A stretch of DNA of 64,000 bases from Candidatus Aphodovivens excrementavium (GCA_018715935.1 DVKR01000029.1:1-64000), one strand, 5' to 3'. Numbered from the stretch's first letter, positions 36,999 through 46,139 are shown. The notes: generated by a model not told the origin, from the sequence alone. Made by a program: numbers and translations.

Positions 36999-38351
36999 TT
37001 AGCCTCCGATTACACCGGTGACCTGCAGCAATATAAGCGTGTACAGACCTAAGCCCGCCGCCGCTGCAACAACGATGCCCACGATCTTCAGCGCAGACGC
37101 CTTCATCTTGTCGCCGCTGACGTCTTCTTCGATGGCATCCCAAGCGTCGTCAACCGTCACGATGCCCAGCAAGGCTCCATGTTCGTCAACCACCGGCATG
37201 GCGGGGATGTCGTACTTGAAGATGTCCGCCGCAACGTCGTCTTCCTCTTCGTCGGGCGGCACCGAAATGATTTCGTCGTACATGACGTCTTTGATAAGAG
37301 CGTCGTCGCGTGCCAGCACCAGGGTGCGCAGAGAGAGAACGCCAATGAGCTTGTCGTACTCGTCGAGTGCGTAGACATAGTGGACGGTGGGGTGGTCTTC
37401 GGGCAGTTCGCGCAGCACCTCGATGGTCTGGCCGACGGTGTCGCTTTGGCGCACGGCAACGAACTGCGTGGTCATCATGCCGCCTGCGGTGCCGTCTTTG
37501 TATCCCAGAAGCTGGCGAATTTCCGCCGCGTCCTCCACGCCCATCAGGCGCAGAAGCGTTTCGGCTTTCTCGTAGGACAGGTCGCGCACGATGTCGGCGG
37601 CATCGTCGGGATCCATGTTTCCCAACAGGTTTGCGGCGCGTGCTTCGTCCAGGTCTTCAATGAAGTCTGCCTGGTACTCGTCTTCCATTTCAGATACGGC
37701 TTCGGTTGCCTGCGCGTCGTCAAGGTGCTTGAACACGTTGGCGCGTTGCTGCGGATCAAGCTGCTCCAAGATGTCGGCAACGTCGGCGGGATGCAGCTCG
37801 TCCAGGCGTTTGTGGGTAACCGAAAGCTGCACTTCAGAGAGGTCGCGGTCGAGCAGGTCCATGTAGTTCCAAGCAATGAGCTTTTCCTCGATGCGTTTGT
37901 GGAAGAGTTCTGCGAGGGAGACAACGGCTTTTTCCAGTAGAGGGGAAAGCCCGCGCAGGATACCGCGCGTGCCCACTTCGGCACCAAGAAGGCGCAGTTG
38001 AGAGCCGGATTCGGAAAGCTTCAGGTCGTTTACGCGCACGACTTTCATGCCCTGCGTGTCAACGATTTGACGATCGAGCAGGTCGCGGGCAAGCAGAACC
38101 TCTTCGGGCTGGAGATAGCTGAAGCGGATGTCTTTAGCGGGCACGGAAAGCTCGATGCCCGACTCGTCGAATTTCCCCACGTACTTGCGCCACGAGATCA
38201 TGAAGGGAACTTTGCCAGGACCCTGAAATGCAAGGCTGGTAATACGCGGAAACACCTCGCCGGTTGAAATAGCGAGGTCGGAGACGGTACCGATCTTTTC
38301 GCCGGTGGAATCTATGACGGGCTTTCCCGTCATTTGAGACAGATAGAGCAT
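36999..38351 (-). CDS. MgtE-N / CBS domain magnesium-sensing partner protein
   Basis: 450 residues. The N-terminus has a PRC-barrel-like region (PVIDSTGEKIGTVSDLAIS, repeated as QIVDTQGMKVVRVNDLKLS), then a MgtE N domain (LHPADVADILEQLDPQQRANVFKHL and MDPDDAADIVRDL) and two CBS domains at about 300-410. Instead of the five-helix MgtE channel there is only one C-terminal membrane helix (about 425-447). It therefore looks like a Mg2+ sensor lacking its own pore. It is transcribed directly ahead of the Nramp-related gene, which likely supplies the pore. Confidence 0.87.
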   Translation of the reverse strand: MLYLSQMTGKPVIDSTGEKIGTVSDLAISTGEVFPRITSLAFQGPGKVPFMISWRKYVGKFDESGIELSVPAKDIRFSYLQPEEVLLARDLLDRQIVDTQGMKVVRVNDLKLSESGSQLRLLGAEVGTRGILRGLSPLLEKAVVSLAELFHKRIEEKLIAWNYMDLLDRDLSEVQLSVTHKRLDELHPADVADILEQLDPQQRANVFKHLDDAQATEAVSEMEDEYQADFIEDLDEARAANLLGNMDPDDAADIVRDLSYEKAETLLRLMGVEDAAEIRQLLGYKDGTAGGMMTTQFVAVRQSDTVGQTIEVLRELPEDHPTVHYVYALDEYDKLIGVLSLRTLVLARDDALIKDVMYDEIISVPPDEEEDDVAADIFKYDIPAMPVVDEHGALLGIVTVDDAWDAIEEDVSGDKMKASALKIVGIVVAAAAGLGLYTLILLQVTGVIGG

Positions 38352-38473
38352 GGTTTTCCCTTACTGTTCGACAGCTTGAGTTCCGACTGCCGACACAAGG
38401 GAAGGAGTCGGAAACTACTTACTGTGAGGTTTCTGTTTTCGAACCTTCAAAGTAATGTCCTTCTTCCGGGTAC
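38352..38473 (-). promoter_or_regulatory. 5' region of the magnesium transport operon
   Basis: About 120 bases between the upstream tRNA-Arg terminator and the CBS gene start. TCCGACT/AGTCGGA forms a hairpin at about 38390-38421. I could not recognise an M-box or ykkC-type riboswitch. Confidence 0.35.
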
Positions 38474-38509
38474 AAAAAAACCGCACGTGCTGGGGTCAGT
38501 CGTTGCGGT
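38474..38509 (-). terminator. Terminator of tRNA-Arg (minus strand)
   Basis: Read on the minus strand: stem ACCGCA (38509-38504) pairs with TGCGGT (38485-38480), followed by a run of seven T. Confidence 0.75.
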
Positions 38510-38527
38510 GGTCATCCAGCTGTAAAA

Positions 38528-38604
38528 TGGTGCGCCGTGAGGGATTCGAACCCCCGACGTACTGATTCGTAGTCAGTCCCTCTATCCAGCTGAGGTAACG
38601 GCGC
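38528..38604 (-). tRNA. tRNA-Arg (ACG)
   Basis: A 77-base cloverleaf on the minus strand: acceptor GCGCCGT pairs with ACGGCGC, anticodon ACG is complementary to 38568-38570, T-loop is TTCGAAT and CCA is encoded. ACG is normally edited to ICG by TadA and reads CGU, CGC and CGA. Confidence 0.95.
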
Positions 38605-38811
38605 ACGTCGAAACAGCAGACGATATTATGCTCGCAATCTTCACGTGTGTCAATGAAAATTTTTCTGTGTGTAGAACCTTCACAGCTCCTTCAAGCCCGC
38701 CTGCCCTGATGAATAGTCGGTATACTGAACGTTCGAAGAAAAACACCGCCATGCAAAGCCGCACGCAGGGGTGGCGGCAGGCGGACATCCAGCGGATCGG
38801 AAAGAGCGGGT

Positions 38812-41112
38812 GTGGTAACCATGGGAGCACGGTTTTCAGTTGCGCGCGCGGTTGCGGCGGCCTCAACATGGGGTTTGCGGCATATAGCAAAGCGTCCCGC
38901 GGGCAATTTGCCCGGGAAGCTGGCGCTGCGCATCGATCCGGGAGCAATCGCCCACTTACGCCCCAAAGTGAAGGAATGCTCAATTGCGGTGGTGGGAACC
39001 AACGGAAAAACCACCGTCACCAATTTGCTTGCCGATGTGTTTGAGCGAGCGGGGAAAAGCGTGATTTGCAACCGCTCGGGCGCCAACATGAGTCCGGGGG
39101 TTGCCACGGCGCTTCTGCACGCTCAGCCATCGGAGATAGGCGTGTTCGAAAGCGACGAGCTTTGGCTTGCCCGTACGGCGCCGCAGTTGCAGCCTCGCTA
39201 TGTCCTCTTGTTGAACCTGTTTCGCGATCAGCTTGATCGCATGGGGGAAATAGACCGCATTCAAGACAGTATTGTCGACGCGCTTTCCAACACGCCTTCG
39301 GCTACGCTGATATTCAACGCCGACGATCCGCTTTGCGCAGCAATAGCACAACGAGCAGGCAACCCGGCTATCGCGTTTGGTGTGGAAGGCGATATGGGGC
39401 TTGAGCAAAACACCGTTGCCGATGCTCAAATGTGTCAGAACTGCCTGAGCATGATGGAATACTCCTACCGCCAATACGGGCAGTTGGGGGAATATCGATG
39501 CCCGTCGTGCGGCTTTGCGCGGCCCGCGCGTGCTTGGTCGGCAACAGGCGCCTGCTTCGGCGCAGAGGGCATGAGGTTTGCGGTGTCGAACAACCAGGCA
39601 GACGAGTCCTTTGAGCTTCGGGCGTCGTTTGGCGGGGCGTACATGGTGTACAACCTGCTTGCCGTGGCGGTTGCCGCACGGGTCATGGGAGCTTCCGCTT
39701 CAGATATACAGCAGGCAATTGATGTGTTCAATCCGCAAAACGGCAGGCTGCAACAGTTTAGGCTGAACGAACGCAGCGTCCTTTTGAACTTGGCGAAAAA
39801 TCCCACGGGCTTCAACCAGAACCTCAAAATAATCCTGCAAGACAAAGGGCCCAAAACCGTGGCGTTTTTCATTAACGATAAGGTCGCCGATGGTCACGAC
39901 GTTTCATGGCTGTGGGACATCGACTTTGAGGAACTGGCGGGGCATGCCAACTTGCGTGCGTATGCCGGAGGAACGCGGGCGAATGACATGCAGGTGCGGT
40001 TGAAGTATTCTGGCGTGCCTGCCGATCTGGCGGCGAGCGCGTCGGACGTGCTGCAAAAATCTGCCGTCGACGCATGCGGGCAGCACGTCTACATTATCGC
40101 GAACTACACCGCATTGCCCGCATTGAGAGTTGAGCTTGAGCGCATGGAGAAGAACCCGTCCTCCGTTGCAGCGGTTTCCCTTGACGAGGGCTTTGCGAGG
40201 GATGCCGGCTCAGGTTCTGCGATCGATGCGAGCGCAACGGCGCCGAAGGCGGATGGCGCCGTGTTGGCTGCACCCGCCGCGGGCGAAGCGGAGCCCATCG
40301 CTGACGACGCAGTTTCTTGCGACGGTGCCGCTGCGCCCGTTGTTTCAGCGTCTGCGCCTCCGCTGGTTATTGCCCATTTGTTCCCCGACCTTTTGAACCT
40401 CTATGGCGACGGCGGCAACGTGACGGTGCTTGCCAGCCGCCTTCGCCGACGTGGCATTCCTGTTGAAGTGCGTCGCGTTGAGCATGGTCAGACGTGTGAC
40501 TTGACCGACGCCGACATTGTCTTTCTGGGCGGTGGGCCCGACCGTGAGCAGCATCTCGCCTCGCAGGCGCTGCTGCGTATGCGAGACGCGCTTTGCGAGT
40601 TTGTGGAAGGCGAAGGCGTTCTGCTTGCCATTTGCGGCGGCTTCCAGATTCTCGGGCGCGAATGGCTGCTTGGCGAAGACATCGTTGAGGGTTTGGGGAT
40701 AGTTGACATGACCACCGTTCGCGCCGAAGGCGGCTCGGGCAACCGTCTGATAGACAACATCATTCTGCAGTCGCCCGTTTCTGATCGCTTGGTGGTGGGA
40801 TACGAAAATCACGCGGGACGTACCCATTTGGGAGAGGGCGTGTGCCCGTTCGGAACGGTTGTTTCGTCGTGCGGACACGGCAACAACGATGACAGCAAAG
40901 CGGATGGTGTCCTCTACAAAAACGTGCTGGGAACGTACCTGCATGGGCCGTTGCTGTCGAAAAACCCGAACGTCGCCGATTGGCTTTTGGCGCGCGGCTT
41001 AGAACATCGTGCCAAACGGACGGGAGAGCCAATTTTGCGTCTTGCGCCGCTGGATGACTCGCAAGAAATAGCGGCCAACGAATCTCTGTGCCAGCGGTTC
41101 GGCGCGAAGTAA
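38812..41112 (+). CDS. Fused lipid II isoglutaminyl synthase (MurT-GatD)
   Basis: 766 residues joining two normally separate subunits. MurT part (1-460): Mur-ligase ATP site GTNGKTT at 62-68, a Cys4 zinc ribbon beginning C208-x2-C211 and closing CPSC near 230, and the DUF1727 region (NEDKVADGHDVSWLWDIDFE-like). An Ala/Ser/Asp-rich linker covers about 460-514. GatD part (515-766): nucleophile C608 in AICGGFQILG and H711 in YLHGP of a class I glutamine amidotransferase. It amidates the D-Glu of lipid II, which transpeptidases need. GTG at 38812 has GGAAAGAG five bases upstream; ATG 38821 is an alternative. Confidence 0.93.
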   Translation: MVTMGARFSVARAVAAASTWGLRHIAKRPAGNLPGKLALRIDPGAIAHLRPKVKECSIAVVGTNGKTTVTNLLADVFERAGKSVICNRSGANMSPGVATALLHAQPSEIGVFESDELWLARTAPQLQPRYVLLLNLFRDQLDRMGEIDRIQDSIVDALSNTPSATLIFNADDPLCAAIAQRAGNPAIAFGVEGDMGLEQNTVADAQMCQNCLSMMEYSYRQYGQLGEYRCPSCGFARPARAWSATGACFGAEGMRFAVSNNQADESFELRASFGGAYMVYNLLAVAVAARVMGASASDIQQAIDVFNPQNGRLQQFRLNERSVLLNLAKNPTGFNQNLKIILQDKGPKTVAFFINDKVADGHDVSWLWDIDFEELAGHANLRAYAGGTRANDMQVRLKYSGVPADLAASASDVLQKSAVDACGQHVYIIANYTALPALRVELERMEKNPSSVAAVSLDEGFARDAGSGSAIDASATAPKADGAVLAAPAAGEAEPIADDAVSCDGAAAPVVSASAPPLVIAHLFPDLLNLYGDGGNVTVLASRLRRRGIPVEVRRVEHGQTCDLTDADIVFLGGGPDREQHLASQALLRMRDALCEFVEGEGVLLAICGGFQILGREWLLGEDIVEGLGIVDMTTVRAEGGSGNRLIDNIILQSPVSDRLVVGYENHAGRTHLGEGVCPFGTVVSSCGHGNNDDSKADGVLYKNVLGTYLHGPLLSKNPNVADWLLARGLEHRAKRTGEPILRLAPLDDSQEIAANESLCQRFGAK

Positions 41113-41220
41113 AACGAGTAAAATTACTTGCCGGTAATCTTGTGTTCAGCGGGCAGCTGCTTGCGGTGTCGGAGTGTTCGCTGCCAGACATAGGGCGTGT
41201 TTCGAAGCGGAAGGGATAGC

Positions 41221-42054
41221 ATGTTCGAAGAGTTGTACGAGCCGTTGCCTGATCGCGCGCAGTACTGGCGCAAGATAGGCTTGCCTGAGCCTGCGCCCGA
41301 CGACCCGCGCGACGTAGAGCTACTCGATCGTATGATATTCGCCCACCAATGCGCCATTCCGTTTGAAAACTTGGACATTTACGACCTGCATCTCAATGTG
41401 TCTTTGGGAATATCCGATGTGTTTAACAAGGTGGTTCGCGGAAAACGCGGAGGGTATTGCTTCGAGCTCAATGCGCTGTTCCATGTCCTGCTGGAAGAAA
41501 CGGGCTACGAGGTCATGCCGTGCGTGGGCCGCAGTCTGAAAGATCGCGGGTACGTATACCCGTGCACGCACAGAGGGATCATCGTTACCGTGGAGGGTCA
41601 GCGAAGGATTTGCGACGTGGGCTATGGCGGGCCGATGCCGTCATGTTCGGTGCCCCTTATTGACGGCTATGAAATTACCTCTCATGGGCAGGTGTTTCGG
41701 ATGGAGCGCGGCAAGGGGAATTGGTGGCATCTTTTCTACTTGGGTCGCACGGGCGAACAGGGAGAAGGCGGTGCAGAAGGAAGGCCCGCCCATGAAAAGG
41801 TGCCGGTAACCGCTATCCTCGATGAGCCCATGCAGCTTACCGACTATGTGGCGCTCTCTCACTTCTGCGCCACCAGCCCGTATTCGGTGTTCACGCAACG
41901 GCGGATGGTAAACCGCCGTACCGACGAAGGCAGCGTTTCCATCACCAACGATCGGTTCACGCGCGTGAGCGCGCAGGGCAAAGAAACAATGGATATCGAA
42001 TCGGACGAGCAGATGTCGCGCCTGTTGGAAGACGAGTTCGGCATAGTGCTGTAA
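41221..42054 (+). CDS. Arylamine N-acetyltransferase
   Basis: 277 residues. The cysteine-protease-like triad is complete: C80 in GGYCFELN, H117 in CTHRGI and D132 in CDVGYGGP. It transfers acetyl (or another acyl) from CoA to arylamines, hydrazines or arylhydroxylamines in the cytoplasm, by a ping-pong mechanism. In gut bacteria such enzymes act on drugs and dietary amines. GGAAGGGA precedes ATG 41221. It is followed 46 bases later by rlmH. Confidence 0.93.
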   Translation: MFEELYEPLPDRAQYWRKIGLPEPAPDDPRDVELLDRMIFAHQCAIPFENLDIYDLHLNVSLGISDVFNKVVRGKRGGYCFELNALFHVLLEETGYEVMPCVGRSLKDRGYVYPCTHRGIIVTVEGQRRICDVGYGGPMPSCSVPLIDGYEITSHGQVFRMERGKGNWWHLFYLGRTGEQGEGGAEGRPAHEKVPVTAILDEPMQLTDYVALSHFCATSPYSVFTQRRMVNRRTDEGSVSITNDRFTRVSAQGKETMDIESDEQMSRLLEDEFGIVL

Positions 42055-42100
42055 GCGTTTGAAGGTGCACCGCGCAGGCACCTGTGTTGGGAGAGGGACA

Positions 42101-42571
42101 GTGGCATTCACCGTAGTTGCCGTGGGCAAACTGAAAGAGAAATTCTGGAAAGCTGCCTGCGACGAGTATCTAAAGCGCCTGCAGCCTTACATGCGCACGC
42201 GTGTGGTGGAAATTGCCGATATCGACCCAGCTCGCGCGGGAGGCGTTGACGCTGCGCGTCGCAAAGAGGGCGAGGCGATACTGGCGGCTCTGCCGGCTCA
42301 AGCGCACGTGATCCTGTTGGCAATCGAAGGCAAGGAACGCTCCAGCGAGAGTTTTTCGCAGCGGCTCGACAGTCTTCTGATCCAGGGGAAAAGCGACATC
42401 TCGTTTGTTATCGGCGGATCCGACGGCGTGAGCGAAGACGTGCGCGCTCGCGCCAACGAGACTCTTTCGTTTGGGCCCATTACCTTGCCGCACAACCTTG
42501 CTCGCGTGGTGCTGCTAGAGCAGCTGTATCGAGCAGAAAAGATTTCTCGGGGAGAGCCGTACCATAAGTAA
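42101..42571 (+). CDS. rlmH: 23S rRNA pseudouridine-1915 N3-methyltransferase RlmH
   Basis: 156 residues, the usual length. The SPOUT (alpha/beta knot) fold is shown by LLAIEGKERSSESFSQRLD, FVIGGSDGVSEDVR and the C-terminus LPHNLARVVLLEQLYRAEKISRGEPYHK-like end, which is diagnostic. It methylates pseudouridine 1915 in helix 69 of 23S rRNA using SAM. GTG start at 42101 after GAGAGGGA. Confidence 0.97.
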   Translation: MAFTVVAVGKLKEKFWKAACDEYLKRLQPYMRTRVVEIADIDPARAGGVDAARRKEGEAILAALPAQAHVILLAIEGKERSSESFSQRLDSLLIQGKSDISFVIGGSDGVSEDVRARANETLSFGPITLPHNLARVVLLEQLYRAEKISRGEPYHK

Positions 42572-42950
42572 GGTTCTGTGCGCGGGAATGGAAGCACGCC
42601 TAAAGGTCGTTTGTGGCGTTTTGAACCGAGCGGCGCAAGCGTGCCGATGCCTACCCGAAAGCAAAAAGATCAAACAAAGGGAAGACCGCCAGCAGAGGCG
42701 GTCTTCCCTTTTCCGTGCTTCAGACTAATCAACAGTATAGCTTCATACCAGCCGATTTCAAGCGGTAGACGGTAGTTTTTCGGCGGCGGTCGGTATTTTT
42801 CGACGAGGGGCACAGCCTTGCGAGATGAAGCGCAGGTGGGGTTTCTTGCTGGCAGCGCGCTATCGGGAACAGGAGGTAGAAAATGAGGTAGGATGACACC
42901 GTAAGGGGCAGCGAAGCCCCAATGCCAATACGTGGAGAAAGGCGTTGTGT
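42572..42950 (+). other. Intergenic region rlmH-xth
   Basis: About 380 bases with no full-size gene. It holds a strong terminator at 42679-42713 and a hairpin GGGGC/GCCCC at 42905-42919. A strong ribosome site AGGAGGTAG is followed by ATG AGG TAG at 42883-42891, a two-codon frame, and then ATG ACA CCG TAA at 42893-42904. These are probably accidental. Confidence 0.45.
42679..42713 (+). terminator. Terminator after rlmH
   Basis: A perfect 12-pair stem (GGGAAGACCGCC at 42679-42690, complement at 42697-42708) with a six-base loop and a TTTT tail. Confidence 0.9.
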
Positions 42951-43736
42951 ATGCGCTTTATATCTTGGAATGTGAACGGCTTGCGAGCCGTATTGAAGAA
43001 GGGCTTCGAGGACATCTTTGCCCAGTTTGACGCCGATGTGTTCGCTTTGCAGGAAACGAAGCTTCAAGAAGGGCAGGTAGAGCTTGAGCTGCCGGGCTAC
43101 AACACCTACTGGAGCTACGCGGAAAAGAAGGGGTATTCCGGCACGGCGGTGTTCTCTAAACGAGAGCCCTTGCAGACCATTCACGGCCTCGGCGAGGAAG
43201 CGCTTGACACCGAGGGCAGGATCGTGGCGCTGGAATTCCCGGAACTGTGGTTTGTGGACGTGTATACCCCTAATGCGCAGTCTGAGCTTGCTCGTCTTGA
43301 CCACCGCATGGCCTGGGACGACGCGTTCCGCGATTTTTGCAAAGGGCTTGAGGCGGGCGTCGTGCCTGCCGGTGCCCAGAAAACAGCCGCTAAGCCTGTG
43401 GTGATGTGCGGCGACTTCAACGTCGCCCACCAAGAGATCGACTTGAAAAACCCCGGCCCCAACCGTGGAAACGCGGGATTTTCCGACGAGGAGCGAGAAA
43501 AGTTCGACCTTCTCCTAAAAGCGGGGTTCACCGACACGTTCCGAACCTTGCATCCCGACCTTACGGGAGCCTATTCGTGGTGGAGCTATCGCTTTAATGC
43601 GCGCAAGAACAACGCAGGATGGCGCATCGACTATTTCCTCGTGAGCGACGAGCTTGCGCCACGGGTGGAGTCGGCGAGCATCTACAGCGAGGTAATGGGA
43701 TCCGACCACTGTCCTATCGGTCTGACGCTTGCCTAG
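42951..43736 (+). CDS. xth: Exodeoxyribonuclease III (AP endonuclease)
   Basis: 261 residues of the exonuclease III/APE1 family: MRFISWNVNGLRAVLKKGF, LQETKLQEGQVELE (catalytic Glu), YTPNAQ, GDFNVAHQEIDL (Asp-x-Asn), WWSYRF and GSDHCPIGL at the end (Asp-His pair). It cuts DNA at abasic sites and removes 3' blocks during base-excision repair. ATG 42951 has GGAGAAAGG eight bases upstream; an in-frame TTG two codons earlier is less likely. Confidence 0.96.
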   Translation: MRFISWNVNGLRAVLKKGFEDIFAQFDADVFALQETKLQEGQVELELPGYNTYWSYAEKKGYSGTAVFSKREPLQTIHGLGEEALDTEGRIVALEFPELWFVDVYTPNAQSELARLDHRMAWDDAFRDFCKGLEAGVVPAGAQKTAAKPVVMCGDFNVAHQEIDLKNPGPNRGNAGFSDEEREKFDLLLKAGFTDTFRTLHPDLTGAYSWWSYRFNARKNNAGWRIDYFLVSDELAPRVESASIYSEVMGSDHCPIGLTLA

Positions 43737-43755
43737 CGATCGGCCAGCGATCGGC
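43735..43755 (+). repeat. Short tandem repeat at the xth stop codon
   Basis: AGCGATCGGC occurs at 43735-43744 and again at 43746-43755; the first copy includes the end of the xth stop codon. The following 85 bases are rich in TGACG and GACGCT words. No gene is supported before folE. Confidence 0.6.
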
Positions 43756-43887
43756 AGGCGACCTGCCGGCGCTCGACTGACGCTTGACGGGCTCTACGCT
43801 CGCGTGACGAGCGCTTGTCCAACGATCGCCTGACGCTTTACTGGAGCAAAGGGCTTTTCTCGGTTTTGCAGGGGAGGGAATAACACC

Positions 43888-44448
43888 ATGGATCAGGAAA
43901 AGATTGAGCAAGGCGTGCGCATGATCCTAGAGGGGATTGGAGAAGACCCGAATCGCGAAGGGCTGCGTGAAACGCCTGCGCGCGTGGCTCGCATGTACGA
44001 AGAGGTATTTGCCGGAATGACGCAAGACCCTTCCGAGCACTTTCAAAAGACGTTCGATGAGCATCATCAGGAAATGGTCCTGGTACGCGACATCCCGTTT
44101 TATTCCATGTGCGAGCATCATCTCGTTCCCTTCTTCGGCATGGCGCACGTTGCGTATATCCCCGATGCCGATGGCCGGGTGTGTGGGCTTTCGAAGCTGG
44201 CGCGGCTGGTGGATGTGTATGCGAAGCGTCCTCAGGTGCAAGAGCGCTTGACTTCGCAGATCGCCGATACTCTCGTGCATGAGCTGCAGCCGCAGGGGGT
44301 TATCGTGGTTCTTGAGGCAGAGCATTTGTGCATGAGCATGCGCGGGGTGAAAAAGCCCGGATCGAAAACGGTAACGAGCGCCGTCCGAGGCGCCTTTCAG
44401 CGCAGCCAAAAAACACGTGAAGAGGCGTTGTCGCTGATCTTGCACTAG
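43888..44448 (+). CDS. folE: GTP cyclohydrolase I
   Basis: 186 residues. The signature blocks are present: [41 protein letters not shown] (zinc-binding Cys and His pair), [22 protein letters not shown], and [17 protein letters not shown] with the second zinc Cys. It opens GTP to 7,8-dihydroneopterin triphosphate, the first step to folate. GGGGAGGGA precedes the ATG. No other folate gene is adjacent. Confidence 0.97.
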   Translation: MDQEKIEQGVRMILEGIGEDPNREGLRETPARVARMYEEVFAGMTQDPSEHFQKTFDEHHQEMVLVRDIPFYSMCEHHLVPFFGMAHVAYIPDADGRVCGLSKLARLVDVYAKRPQVQERLTSQIADTLVHELQPQGVIVVLEAEHLCMSMRGVKKPGSKTVTSAVRGAFQRSQKTREEALSLILH

Positions 44449-44519
44449 GAGCAAGGCGGTTTCGGGTACTATGCGGTAGAGTAGATGCAAACCACGTTTG
44501 CCCAACGAAAGGAAAACCA

Positions 44520-44792
44520 ATGAAGTGCGTTGTGTCGGTTTTGGGAAAAGACCGCAGCGGTATCGTTGCAAAAGTGGCAACCGCGTTGGCGGATTGCGGC
44601 GCCAACATTGACGACATTAGCCAAACCATCCTCAACGGCAACATCTTTTCTATGACCATGATGGTGACCCTTGATGCGGAGGTCGCCGACTTCAACACCG
44701 TGCAAGAGCGCCTGAGGGCGGTCGGCGAAGATCTGGGCATGCAGGTGATCATCCAGCGCGAAGACGTATTTCAGTACATGTACAAGGTGTAG
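44520..44792 (+). CDS. ACT domain protein (UPF0237 family)
   Basis: 90 residues forming one ACT domain: CVVSVLGKDRSGIVAKVATALADCGANIDD, followed by a second beta strand (IFSMTMMVTLD). Such stand-alone proteins bind small ligands, often amino acids, as dimers. ACGAAAGGA precedes the ATG. It lies between folE and the menaquinone cluster, with no defined target. In the family, a companion DUF711 gene often follows; it is not present here. Confidence 0.88.
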   Translation: MKCVVSVLGKDRSGIVAKVATALADCGANIDDISQTILNGNIFSMTMMVTLDAEVADFNTVQERLRAVGEDLGMQVIIQREDVFQYMYKV

Positions 44793-44842
44793 AAAATACC
44801 TTGCATTGCGTACGGTGACCTTATCTGCAGGAAGACGTCCTC

Positions 44843-46087
44843 ATGACAAAAATCTATTCTAGCTCGGTTCCTATTGAGGCCGATATCGTTGATGCTTTTT
44901 GCGATATGCAAAAAGGGTTCACCGACCAATTCGTCTATTACCGCAAAGACTTGCTACGCCGGTTTATGGGGCTGGGGCGCTGTATTGCCTTGCCGGCTCT
45001 TGAAGGGCTCGACTACGAACTGGAAGGCCCTGCCAACGTGGCACCGGTGTTCTTTTCGTTCAATCGGTTTGATGCGGAAAACCCGGCGCCGTCCGACGAG
45101 CTGTTCGAGGCCTTTCCGCGCCTGCGCTTCATGCTGCCGGAAATCGTGCTTATCGAAAATGAAGCGGGCACGTTTTTGCAGGTGAACTCTTTAAGCCCGG
45201 TGTACCGCGGCAGGGTCGAGCGCTTTTTGCGGCAGGCGGCAGCTGCCCCTCAGAGGAAGCGTCGCTCCATTCCCTATACGCTTATGCCCGATTCGCGGGA
45301 CAATTGGCGCGCGGAAGTGGCGCAGGCGCTTGATACTATCGGCGAAGGCGTGGTGGAGAAGGTGGTGCTCTCGCGCAGGCTTCTCCTTGTGGCAGACGCG
45401 CCCTTCTCTTCGAAGGATTTGCTCGTAAACCTTATTGACGGGCAAGCGCGGGGGGCGGTGCTGCTGTATCGGTACGCCGACGTGTTCTTTTGCGGATGCA
45501 CGCCGGAGCTTTTGGTGCGCAAGCAGGGCAGCAGGGTCGAAAGCATGTGCCTGGCGGGCACGTGCCCTGCGAGCAGCGACGGCAAGGAGCGCCAGCGTCT
45601 CGCAGACGAACTCATGGCGGATGCGAAGAACCGTCGAGAGCACGATTATGTGGTGAGGCATGTGCGTGAGGTGTTTCGTCGTGTGTGCTTTGACGTTAAG
45701 GTGCCCGACTGCCCGACGATCATGCCCCTTACCCATATCCAGCATCTCTACACGCCTGCTGAAGCGCAGGTTCTTGATGGGGTTGACCTGTGGGAGCTGA
45801 TGGGCGATTTACATCCTACTCCTGCGGTTGCCGGCACGCCGGTGGGCGAGGCGCGCATGCTCATCTGCCGCATCGAGGGATACAACCGTGGCTTTTTCGC
45901 GGGCGCGTGCGGCTATGTGGATGCGGCAGGCGACGGCGAGTTTTCCGTAGGCTTGCGCACGGGCGTTTTCGATGGCGAAAGAGGCTGGCTCTATGCGGGG
46001 TGCGGAATCGTAGAGGGAAGCGACGCCGACGCAGAATACGATGAAATCGATCTAAAACTCAAGACCATATTGGATGCATTTGCATAG
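44843..46087 (+). CDS. menF: Isochorismate synthase
   Basis: 414 residues of the chorismate-utilising family: VEKVVLSRR, FCGCTPELLVRK, LAGTCPASSDGKERQRLADELMADAKNRREHD-like region, THIQHLYTP, LHPTPAVAGTP and GVEG-like ending YAGCGIVEGSDADAEYDEIDLK. It converts chorismate to isochorismate, the first step of classical menaquinone synthesis. Context (menD next, 52 bases on) fixes the role as menaquinone rather than siderophore. CAGGAAGACG precedes the ATG. Confidence 0.95.
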   Translation: MTKIYSSSVPIEADIVDAFCDMQKGFTDQFVYYRKDLLRRFMGLGRCIALPALEGLDYELEGPANVAPVFFSFNRFDAENPAPSDELFEAFPRLRFMLPEIVLIENEAGTFLQVNSLSPVYRGRVERFLRQAAAAPQRKRRSIPYTLMPDSRDNWRAEVAQALDTIGEGVVEKVVLSRRLLLVADAPFSSKDLLVNLIDGQARGAVLLYRYADVFFCGCTPELLVRKQGSRVESMCLAGTCPASSDGKERQRLADELMADAKNRREHDYVVRHVREVFRRVCFDVKVPDCPTIMPLTHIQHLYTPAEAQVLDGVDLWELMGDLHPTPAVAGTPVGEARMLICRIEGYNRGFFAGACGYVDAAGDGEFSVGLRTGVFDGERGWLYAGCGIVEGSDADAEYDEIDLKLKTILDAFA

Positions 46088-46139
46088 CGCCAAACGGGCG
46101 AGCGAAGCGTGCGAGCAAAGATATGCAAGGGGACAACTC

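Noticed and set aside
38352-38473. M-box magnesium riboswitch before the CBS/Nramp operon
   Set aside because: Only a single hairpin is visible in about 120 bases; the conserved M-box core could not be found by eye.
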